DNA from: Pseudomonas syringae
Lineage (GTDB): Bacteria; Pseudomonadota; Gammaproteobacteria; Pseudomonadales; Pseudomonadaceae
Assembly: GCF_023278085.1 (NCBI RefSeq)
Contig: NZ_CP066265.1
Coordinates: forward strand, 5,359,501 to 5,423,500
Length of the DNA: 64,000 bases
Direction of reading: 5' to 3'
The notes beneath the pieces are model-generated. The model did no database searches, was not told where the DNA came from, and was given only the letters and a program-made list of their open reading frames with translations. Made by a program: the position numbers and the translations under genes. Below are positions 54,361 through 64,000 of this stretch, piece by piece. Every line of letters begins with the position of its first letter. Within the stretch, counting starts at the first letter, position 1.

Positions 54361-55728
54361 TCAATCCTTCTTTATTTTCACCGGGCGCTTCCAACCTTCG
54401 ATGTTGCGCTGACGGGCGCGGGCGACTGCCAACTGCGACTTATCCACATTCAGGGTGATGGTAGAGCCAGCCGCGGTGTTGGAACCGTCTCCGATAGCCA
54501 CAGGCGCGATCAGCGAATTGTTCGATCCGATGAATACGTCTTCGCCTATCAGCGTCTGATGCTTGTTCGCGCCATCATAGTTAACCGTGATAGTGCCGGC
54601 ACCAATGTTGGTCCGCGCGCCAATAATCGTATCGCCCAAATAGCTCAGGTGACCGGCTTTTACACCGTCTCCCAGGGTCGCATTCTTCAACTCGACAAAG
54701 TTACCCACATGCGCCTTGGCACCCAGCACACTGCCCGGCCGCAAGCGCGCAAACGGACCGGCATCGCTGCCTTCGCCCAGCATGGCGCCTTCAATGTGGC
54801 TGTTGGCTTTGACGACAACGCCCTTGCGCAAGGTGCTGTCCTTGATGACGCAGTTGGGACCGATCACTACGTCGTCTTCAATGACGACCTTGCCTTCCAG
54901 AATCACATTAACGTCAATCAACACGTCGCGGCCGACACTGACTTCGCCACGCACGTCGAATCGCGACGGGTCTCGTAAGGTCACACCTGCAGCCATCAAA
55001 CGACGGGCTTCGCGCATCTGATAATGACGTTCGAGTTCAGAAAGCTGTTTACGATCATTGGCGCCCTGCACTTCCATGGCATCGTGCGGCTGTTCGGTAG
55101 CCACGACCAGGCCGTCATTCACCGCCATGGCGATTACGTCGGTCAGGTAGTACTCACCTTGCGCGTTGTTGTTGGAAAGACGCCCGAGCCAGTCTTCCAG
55201 ATGCATGGCAGGCACGGCGAGAATACCGGTGTTGCCTTCGGTAATTGCTTTCTGCGCATCGGTGGCGTCCTTGTGCTCAACGATCGCGCAAACGCGTTGC
55301 TGATCGTCACGAACGATACGACCGTAGCCCGTGGGATCATCCAGCTTCACGGTCAGTAAACCGAGTTGCTTGGGCGTGACCAGCTTGAGCAGACGCTGGA
55401 GGGTTTCCACCTCGATCAGCGGCACATCGCCGTAGAGGATCAATACGGTGTCGGCCGACAGTGCAGGCAACGCTTGGGCAACTGCGTGGCCAGTACCCAG
55501 TTGTTTATCCTGCATCACAAAATTCAAGTCATCGGCTGCCAGACGCTCGCGCACGCTATCTGCGCCATGACCGATCACCACGTGTATTCCCACTGGGGAT
55601 AACTGACGTGCGCTGTGGATAACATGGCCCAGCATGGAGTTGCCTGCCACTGGGTGCAGAACCTTGGGCAGCGCCGAACGCATCCGGGTACCTTGGCCAG
55701 CAGCGAGAATAACGATATCGAGAGACAT
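54361..55728 (-). CDS. glmU: Bifunctional GlmU (N-acetyltransferase/uridyltransferase)
   Basis: A protein of 455 residues. The N-terminal nucleotidyltransferase domain (about 1-230) has [31 protein letters not shown] and LYGDVPLIE; the C-terminal left-handed beta-helix (about 250-455) has the hexapeptide repeats (for example [12 protein letters not shown]) and the acetyl-CoA-binding [17 protein letters not shown]. It acetylates glucosamine 1-phosphate and makes UDP-GlcNAc for peptidoglycan and LPS. It follows the ATP synthase genes on the same strand after a terminator. Confidence 0.97.
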   Translation of the reverse strand: MSLDIVILAAGQGTRMRSALPKVLHPVAGNSMLGHVIHSARQLSPVGIHVVIGHGADSVRERLAADDLNFVMQDKQLGTGHAVAQALPALSADTVLILYGDVPLIEVETLQRLLKLVTPKQLGLLTVKLDDPTGYGRIVRDDQQRVCAIVEHKDATDAQKAITEGNTGILAVPAMHLEDWLGRLSNNNAQGEYYLTDVIAMAVNDGLVVATEQPHDAMEVQGANDRKQLSELERHYQMREARRLMAAGVTLRDPSRFDVRGEVSVGRDVLIDVNVILEGKVVIEDDVVIGPNCVIKDSTLRKGVVVKANSHIEGAMLGEGSDAGPFARLRPGSVLGAKAHVGNFVELKNATLGDGVKAGHLSYLGDTIIGARTNIGAGTITVNYDGANKHQTLIGEDVFIGSNNSLIAPVAIGDGSNTAAGSTITLNVDKSQLAVARARQRNIEGWKRPVKIKKD

Positions 55729-55797
55729 GATAGGACTACCAACTGAGCGACAACCGGGCCTGGGGCGGGCTGACTTGAAAGGAGAATTCTGAAAAAA

Positions 55798-55830
55798 GAA
55801 AAAGGGTAGCCGAAGCTACCCTTTTTCTCA
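55798..55830 (-). terminator. atpC: Terminator of the ATP synthase operon
   Basis: On the minus strand AAAAAGGGTAGC-TTCG-GCTACCCTTTTT is followed by CTTTTTTC. The 12-bp stem with a TTCG loop is a strong terminator, 25 bases after the atpC stop. Confidence 0.93.
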
Positions 55831-55853
55831 ATCGCGCACAGGAGTCAGCGGGG

Positions 55854-56279
55854 TTAGCCGCCGAACTTCTTGCGAATTTGCTGCACGGTGCGCAGCTGAG
55901 CTGCAGCCTCGGCCAGACGAGCAGTTGCAGATCCGTAATCGAAATCTGCGCCTTTTTCGTTCAGAGCCTTCTCGGCAGCCAGAACAGCGGCCTGAGCAGA
56001 AGCTTCGTCCAGGTCGGCAGCACGTTGCACAGTGTCGGCAAGCACCTTGACCATGTTCGGCTGAACCTCAAGGAAACCACCGGAGATGTAAAACACCTCC
56101 GCTTCCCCACCCTGCTTGATCAAGCGGATCGGGCCCGGCTTCAGATCAGTGATCAGCGGCGCGTGGCCTGGAGCGATACCGATATCACCCAGGTTGCCGT
56201 GCGCAATCACCATCTCGACCAGACCGGAGAAGATTTCCCCTTCCGCGCTGACGATGTCGCAATGGACTGTCATAGCCAT
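55854..56279 (-). CDS. atpC: F1Fo ATP synthase epsilon subunit
   Basis: A protein of 141 residues starting [20 protein letters not shown]. The N-terminal beta-sandwich (about 1-86, [12 protein letters not shown] and [12 protein letters not shown]) and the C-terminal helical hairpin (about 90-140) are as in other bacterial epsilon subunits, which couple rotation and inhibit hydrolysis. It is last in the atp operon. Confidence 0.97.
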   Translation of the reverse strand: MAMTVHCDIVSAEGEIFSGLVEMVIAHGNLGDIGIAPGHAPLITDLKPGPIRLIKQGGEAEVFYISGGFLEVQPNMVKVLADTVQRAADLDEASAQAAVLAAEKALNEKGADFDYGSATARLAEAAAQLRTVQQIRKKFGG

Positions 56280-56323
56280 TTGCTTGCCTCAACCTAATTA
56301 GCGCCCGTTGCCGGGCGCCGGGA

Positions 56324-57715
<1,392 letters not shown>

Positions 57716-57730
57716 CTAATATTTGAACCG

Positions 57731-58591
57731 TTAAACCGCGGCAGCGCCGCCGACGATTTCCGAGATCTCTTGGGTGATCGCTGCCTGACGCGCCTTGTTG
57801 TAGATCAGCTGCAAATCACTGATCAAATCACCGGCGTTGTCTGTGGCGTTCTTCATCGCGATCATCCGCGCTGCTTGTTCAGCTGCGTTGTTCTCGACCA
57901 CCGCCTGGTACACCTGCGATTCCACGTAACGAACCATCAGGCCGTCCAGCAGCTCTTTGGCGTCGGGTTCGTAGAGATAGTCCCAGTGGTGCTTGAGCCC
58001 TTGATCCGGGGTTGCCACCAGCGGAATCAATTGCTCCACGGTGGGTTGCTGGGTCATGGTGTTGATGAACTTGTTGGATACCACGGACAGGCGATCAATA
58101 CGGCCATCCAGATAGGCATCCAGCATCACCTTGACGCTGCCGATCAAGTCGTTGATCGACGGCTCTTCGCCCAGGTGGCTGATCGCAGCGACGACGTTAC
58201 CGCCGAAGTTGCGGAAAAATGCCGCACCTTTGCTGCCGACCACGCACAGATCGATCTCTACACCGTTTTCACGGTTCACCGCCATGTCCTTGACCAGAGT
58301 CTTGAACAGGTTGGTATTCAAGCCACCACACAGACCACGGTCACTGCTCACGACGACATAACCGACACGCTTTACTGGGCGCTCGATCATGAACGGGTGG
58401 CGATACTCCGGGTTGGCGTTTGCCAGGTGACCAATCACCTGACGAATGCGCTCCGCGTAAGGACGGCTAGCAGCCATGCGCATTTGAGCCTTGCGCATTT
58501 TGCTGACCGCCACTTTTTCCATGGCGCTGGTGATCTTTTGCGTGCTTTTGATGCTCGCAATCTTGCTGCGAATCTCTTTTGCGCCTGCCAT
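57731..58591 (-). CDS. atpG: F1Fo ATP synthase gamma subunit
   Basis: A protein of 286 residues with the N-terminal coiled coil ([38 protein letters not shown]), [10 protein letters not shown] in the middle and the C-terminal helix (SLQ-like [36 protein letters not shown]). It forms the rotating shaft. The standard start MAGAKE is used. Confidence 0.98.
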   Translation of the reverse strand: MAGAKEIRSKIASIKSTQKITSAMEKVAVSKMRKAQMRMAASRPYAERIRQVIGHLANANPEYRHPFMIERPVKRVGYVVVSSDRGLCGGLNTNLFKTLVKDMAVNRENGVEIDLCVVGSKGAAFFRNFGGNVVAAISHLGEEPSINDLIGSVKVMLDAYLDGRIDRLSVVSNKFINTMTQQPTVEQLIPLVATPDQGLKHHWDYLYEPDAKELLDGLMVRYVESQVYQAVVENNAAEQAARMIAMKNATDNAGDLISDLQLIYNKARQAAITQEISEIVGGAAAV

Positions 58592-58641
58592 GTAACACCT
58601 ATCAGGTTAGCAAGCGGGAGCCTTGCGGCCCCCGCTGCGGC

Positions 58642-60186
58642 TTACCAGGTTTGGGTGGCCTTGAACTTCTCGATGCCGGCTTTCATGCCAGAATCGATTT
58701 CGTCATTGAAGTCACCCTTCACGTTGATCTTCGCCATCAAATCGGCGTGATCGCGGTTGAAGTAAGCAATCAGCGCTTGTTCAAAGCTACCGATCTTGGC
58801 GATTTCGACGTCAGTCAGGAACCCACGCTCAGCGGCATACAGCGACAGCGCCATGTCAGCGATCGACATTGGTGCGTATTGCTTCTGCTTCATCAGCTCG
58901 GTAACGCGCTGACCATGCTCAAGTTGCTTGCGGGTCGCCTCGTCCAGGTCAGAAGCGAACTGGGCGAATGCCGCCAGTTCACGGTACTGAGCCAGAGCGG
59001 TACGGATACCACCGGAAAGCTTCTTGATGATCTTGGTCTGAGCGGCACCACCCACACGGGATACCGAAACACCGGCGTTCACAGCCGGACGGATGCCGGA
59101 GTTGAACATGGCCGATTCCAGGAAGATCTGACCGTCGGTGATGGAAATCACGTTGGTCGGAACGAACGCGGAAACGTCGCCAGCCTGGGTTTCGATGATA
59201 GGCAATGCGGTCAGCGAGCCGGTTTTGCCGGTCACTGCGCCATTGGTGAACTTCTCTACGTACTCTTCGGAAACACGCGATGCGCGCTCCAGCAGACGGG
59301 AGTGGAGATAGAACACGTCGCCTGGGTAAGCTTCACGGCCTGGCGGACGGCGCAGCAGCAGGGAAATCTGGCGGTAAGCCACTGCTTGCTTGGACAGATC
59401 GTCATAAACGATCAGCGCGTCTTCACCGCGGTCGCGGAAGAATTCACCCATGGTGCAACCCGAGTACGGTGCAAGGAATTGCAGCGCAGCGGATTCGGAA
59501 GCACTTGCAGCCACGACGATGGTGTTAGCCAGTGCGCCGTTTTCTTCGAGCTTGCGAACAACGTTGGCGATGGTCGATTGCTTCTGACCGATGGCTACGT
59601 AGACGCAGAAGATGCCGCTGTTCTTCTGGTTGATGATTGCGTCGATGGCCAGAGCGGTTTTACCGATCTGACGGTCACCGATGATCAGCTCACGCTGGCC
59701 ACGGCCGACAGGAATCATGGCATCGACAGCCTTGTAGCCAGTCTGTACAGGCTGGTCTACCGACTTACGCCAGATCACGCCTGGAGCAACTTTCTCGACC
59801 GCATCGGTCTCGGTGTTGTTCAGCGGACCTTTGCCGTCAACTGGATTACCCAGTGCATCGACAACGCGACCCAGCAGTTCCTTACCAACAGGAACTTCGA
59901 GGATGCGGCCTGTGCACTTGGCGCTCATGCCTTCAGCCAGAGTCGTGTAAGCGCCCAGTACCACGGCACCTACAGAGTCTTGCTCAAGGTTCAGCGCCAT
60001 ACCGTAGACGCCGCCCGGAAACTCGATCATCTCGCCGTACATTACGTCGGCCAGACCGTGAATCCGCACGATGCCGTCAGATACGCTGACGACTGTGCCT
60101 TCGTTACGGGCTTGGGAGGTTACATCGAGCTTGTCGATGCGACCCTTGATGATTTCACTTATTTCGGAAGGATTGAGTTGCTGCAT
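58642..60186 (-). CDS. atpA: F1Fo ATP synthase alpha subunit
   Basis: A protein of 514 residues with the non-catalytic nucleotide loop GDRQIGKT at 170-177, the [10 protein letters not shown] segment, [20 protein letters not shown] and the C-terminal helical domain. The conserved Arg of [12 protein letters not shown] completes the catalytic site with beta. Confidence 0.98.
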   Translation of the reverse strand: MQQLNPSEISEIIKGRIDKLDVTSQARNEGTVVSVSDGIVRIHGLADVMYGEMIEFPGGVYGMALNLEQDSVGAVVLGAYTTLAEGMSAKCTGRILEVPVGKELLGRVVDALGNPVDGKGPLNNTETDAVEKVAPGVIWRKSVDQPVQTGYKAVDAMIPVGRGQRELIIGDRQIGKTALAIDAIINQKNSGIFCVYVAIGQKQSTIANVVRKLEENGALANTIVVAASASESAALQFLAPYSGCTMGEFFRDRGEDALIVYDDLSKQAVAYRQISLLLRRPPGREAYPGDVFYLHSRLLERASRVSEEYVEKFTNGAVTGKTGSLTALPIIETQAGDVSAFVPTNVISITDGQIFLESAMFNSGIRPAVNAGVSVSRVGGAAQTKIIKKLSGGIRTALAQYRELAAFAQFASDLDEATRKQLEHGQRVTELMKQKQYAPMSIADMALSLYAAERGFLTDVEIAKIGSFEQALIAYFNRDHADLMAKINVKGDFNDEIDSGMKAGIEKFKATQTW

Positions 60187-60207
60187 TGCTCTGCTGCCCC
60201 TTCAAAC

Positions 60208-60744
60208 TCAAGATTTCAATGCTTCGGCTAGTTGCGCGATTTTGCCGCGAACTGAGCCATCGATAACCAGGTCGCCGGCGCGGATTACGACACCCCCTAT
60301 GAGAGAGGCATCCTCCGCAGCATGCAGGCGCACTTCCCGGCCGAGCCGTGCACTGAGAACCTTGGCGAGTTTGTCTTGCTGTTCTTGGTTCAATGCGAAA
60401 GCACTGGTGACATCCACATCGACCGATTTTTCCTGCTCGGCCTTGTACAGGTCGAACAGTTCGGCGATCTCCGGCAGAAGCGGGAGACGGTCGTTTTCAG
60501 CAACGACGTGAATGAAATTCTGTGCCTTGGCATCGAACTTGTCGCCACACACTTCAATAAAAGTGGTGGCCTTTTGTGCGCTCGTCAGTCGCGGGGCCTT
60601 GAGCATGCGCTGCATGGTGTCGTCTTGCGACACCGCAGCAGCCAGGCCGAGCATGGCTGACCAATTGGCCAGTTGCTGGTGGGCCTGCGCATGCTCGAAG
60701 GCCGCCTTCGCGTAAGGTCGGGCCAACGTGGTCAGTTCTGCCAT
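60208..60744 (-). CDS. atpH: F1Fo ATP synthase delta subunit
   Basis: A protein of 178 residues starting [19 protein letters not shown], with the C-terminal [20 protein letters not shown], which is the conserved delta/OSCP closing motif. It forms the peripheral stalk together with b. Confidence 0.97.
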   Translation of the reverse strand: MAELTTLARPYAKAAFEHAQAHQQLANWSAMLGLAAAVSQDDTMQRMLKAPRLTSAQKATTFIEVCGDKFDAKAQNFIHVVAENDRLPLLPEIAELFDLYKAEQEKSVDVDVTSAFALNQEQQDKLAKVLSARLGREVRLHAAEDASLIGGVVIRAGDLVIDGSVRGKIAQLAEALKS

Positions 60745-60756
60745 GATCGCCCTCGC

Positions 60757-61227
60757 TTAAATTTCAGCAGCCAGTTTGTTAACCAGCTCCGCGTGCGCGT
60801 TTTGATCGATTGTGGCGCCCAGGATCTTCTCTGCGCCATTGACTGCCAGGCTACCCAACTGGGCGCGCAAGGCGTCTTTGACACTGTTCAGTTCCTGCTC
60901 GATCTCGGCCTGAGCCTGAGCCTTCACACGGTCAGCTTCAACGCGTGCCGTTTCACGGGCTTCGTCGACAATCTGAGTACCGCGCTTCTTGGCTTGCTCA
61001 ATGATCTCGGCTGCTTGAGCCTTAGCTTCGCGCAGTTGCTGACCCACTTTATCTTGGGCCAGCTCCAGGTCGCGAGCTGCTCGGGAAGCAGCGTCCAGAC
61101 CGTCCGCGATCTTCTTCTGACGTTCGTGCAAAGCCGCGATGACCGGAGGCCACACGTACTTCATGCAGAACAGCACAAAGATGAAGAACGCAACGGACTG
61201 ACCAATCAGGGTTGCATTAATGTTCAC
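60757..61227 (-). CDS. atpF: F1Fo ATP synthase b subunit
   Basis: A protein of 156 residues from a GTG start (AGGTG upstream). A single N-terminal membrane helix (about 5-28, [20 protein letters not shown]) is followed by a long charged helix through to the end. It is the standard length for subunit b. Confidence 0.97.
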   Translation of the reverse strand: MNINATLIGQSVAFFIFVLFCMKYVWPPVIAALHERQKKIADGLDAASRAARDLELAQDKVGQQLREAKAQAAEIIEQAKKRGTQIVDEARETARVEADRVKAQAQAEIEQELNSVKDALRAQLGSLAVNGAEKILGATIDQNAHAELVNKLAAEI

Positions 61228-61284
61228 GCCAACACCTCGCTCGTTCGTTGTCCATCACACCAATCAACTCGAAAATTCGAGTGA

Positions 61285-61557
<273 letters not shown>

Positions 61558-61680
61558 TTACGTCGTATTGGTTAGGTTTTATTAATTGAAGCGGTAAAAC
61601 AAAATCATTTTTACATCAGCCCTTGCGGGCACCGCCCCGCCATTGGCGAGACGGTCATCAGACGCGTCGTGAGACGAATC

Positions 61681-62974
<1,294 letters not shown>

Positions 62975-63050
62975 CGCAACTGCTCCTCTGATGTCGGTCG
63001 CCATAATCAATAACTTGGCATAATTTGTGCCGACAAAATGCGCGCAGAGT

Positions 63051-63072
63051 ATAGGGGCGGTTCAGCCCCTAT
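63051..63072. terminator. Stem-loop between parB and atpI
   Basis: ATAGGGGC and GCCCCTAT pair around a 6-base loop (GGTTCA) in the gap between the parB stop and the atpI start. It lacks a T run and could protect the parB transcript end or shape the atp leader. Confidence 0.55.
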
Positions 63073-63120
63073 TCAACAGTCGGGTAGTGATTTCCGACTA
63101 TACGCTACAGAGCAATTGTT

Positions 63121-63993
63121 TCAGCGGATGTGGGCAAGCACACCTTGAAGCTCATCCAGCGAGTTATAACGGATCACCAGTTGACCCTTGCCCTTCTGCC
63201 CATGGCGGATTTGCACCGCAGAGCCCAGACGCTCGGCCAGACGCTGTTCGAGCCGACTGATATCCGGATCCGCCTTGGCCGGTTCTGCTGCCTCCGGTTT
63301 GCCGCTCAGCCACTGCCTGACCAGCGCTTCGGTCTGGCGTACGGTCAGCCCGCGTGCGACAACGTGTCGCGCCCCTTCGACCTGCCTGTCTTCACCCAGA
63401 CCAAGCAACGCTCTGGCATGGCCCATTTCGAGATCGCCATGCGACAGCATGGTCTTGATGACTTCAGGCAAGGCAATCAGACGTAACAAATTCGCCACAC
63501 TGACCCGCGATTTGCCGACGGCATCCGCAACCTGCTGCTGGGTCAGTTGAAATTCTTGCTGCAAGCGCTGCAACGCCATGGCTTCTTCGATCGGATTCAG
63601 GTCTTCGCGCTGAATATTCTCGATCAGCGCCATCGCAATCGCGGTTTCATCCGGTACATCGCGAACCATCGCCGGAATCGTTTCGACGCCAGCCTGCTGA
63701 CTCGCCCGCCAGCGACGCTCACCGGCGATGATTTCAAAACGGTTGTTGCCAACAGGACGAACCACGATCGGCTGCATCACGCCTTGCGACTTGATCGACT
63801 GCGCGAGTTCTTCCAGTGCCTGCGGGTCCATGTCACGGCGCGGCTGGTACTTGCCGCGCTGGATCAGGTCCAGCGGCAGATGCTGCAACTCACTTGGCGG
63901 AGCCTTGACGGCCTGCTCTTCCAGCGAACTGACGGTTGGACTGCTCAGAAGTGCGTCCAACCCACGTCCGAGACCTCGTTTCTTGACGGCCAT
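63121..63993 (-). CDS. parB: Chromosome-partitioning protein ParB
   Basis: A protein of 290 residues, complete (ATG at 63993). The N-terminal RGLGRGLDALL interacts with ParA; the CTP-binding ParB/Srx fold contains GERRWRA (91-97) and ENIQRE (125-130); the helix-turn-helix (about 148-200) follows with QQVADAVGKSRVSVANLLRL; the C-terminal dimer domain ends LQGVLAHIR. It binds parS near the origin. parA should start just beyond the window. Confidence 0.97.
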   Translation of the reverse strand: MAVKKRGLGRGLDALLSSPTVSSLEEQAVKAPPSELQHLPLDLIQRGKYQPRRDMDPQALEELAQSIKSQGVMQPIVVRPVGNNRFEIIAGERRWRASQQAGVETIPAMVRDVPDETAIAMALIENIQREDLNPIEEAMALQRLQQEFQLTQQQVADAVGKSRVSVANLLRLIALPEVIKTMLSHGDLEMGHARALLGLGEDRQVEGARHVVARGLTVRQTEALVRQWLSGKPEAAEPAKADPDISRLEQRLAERLGSAVQIRHGQKGKGQLVIRYNSLDELQGVLAHIR

Positions 63994-64000
63994 GGGAATT

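Noticed and set aside
55024..55359. Possible plus-strand gene inside glmU
   Set aside because: Opposite-strand shadow of glmU with no ribosome site.
58579..60231. Plus-strand frame of about 550 codons opposite atpA
   Set aside because: Shadow of atpA; its codon use is the reverse of a highly expressed gene.

Overview
The window is a stretch of Pseudomonas chromosome, most likely from the P. syringae group. The evidence is the gene order near the origin of replication (parB, atpIBEFHAGDC, glmU, a DeoR-family regulator, glmS), protein sequences with the look of fluorescent pseudomonads, repeated extragenic palindromes, and many chemoreceptors. No rRNA, tRNA, CRISPR array or intact insertion sequence was found. 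All functions were read from the sequence by eye, without database searches.

Layout, left to right. Positions 1-5993 hold ordinary chromosomal genes: the end of uvrD, a Tim44-like protein, an SMI1/KNR4 protein, a CPA2 antiporter, an acyl-CoA thioesterase, pdxY and a DUF3301 protein. Positions 6165-19790 form a zinc-starvation island: two COG0523 GTPases (one is zigA), a DUF1826 protein, a small exported protein, an AMIN-type amidase, and a four-gene operon of three SPFH/HflKC-like proteins plus an HmtA-like P1B ATPase. Three Zur-box-like palindromes sit in front of zigA, the amidase and the SPFH/ATPase operon. DUF3617 and cardiolipin synthase genes lie within this stretch. Positions 20418-27110 carry opgD, a FixJ-type two-component pair, a MITE-like element and an ABC importer without a binding protein.

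Positions 27654-35790 are the most unusual part: a compact, probably unrecognised natural-product locus. A 35-codon peptide gene is followed by a hairpin and T-run, then by three consecutive heme-oxygenase-like diiron (HDO) proteins. Each of these appears to carry an N-terminal PqqD/RRE-like peptide-binding domain. Next come a class III aminotransferase, an ATP-grasp ligase, an MFS exporter and a GNAT acetyltransferase, almost all overlapping or a few bases apart, with a convergent Lrp-type regulator at the end. I read it as a peptide-guided (RiPP or scaffold-peptide) pathway making a small amino-acid-derived metabolite, with export and acetylation as possible self-protection.

Positions 36166-49222 carry three chemoreceptors, a manganese catalase/YciF-type stress group, a fourth HDO-family protein paired with a methyltransferase, and an MFS transporter. 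Between this and glmS, on the attTn7 side of glmS, lies an accessory pair (NAD-dependent epimerase-like and isocitrate lyase/PEP mutase-like) flanked by possible mobile-element debris. Positions 51468-63993 are the conserved glmS, DeoR regulator, glmU, ATP synthase and parB block, all on the minus strand.
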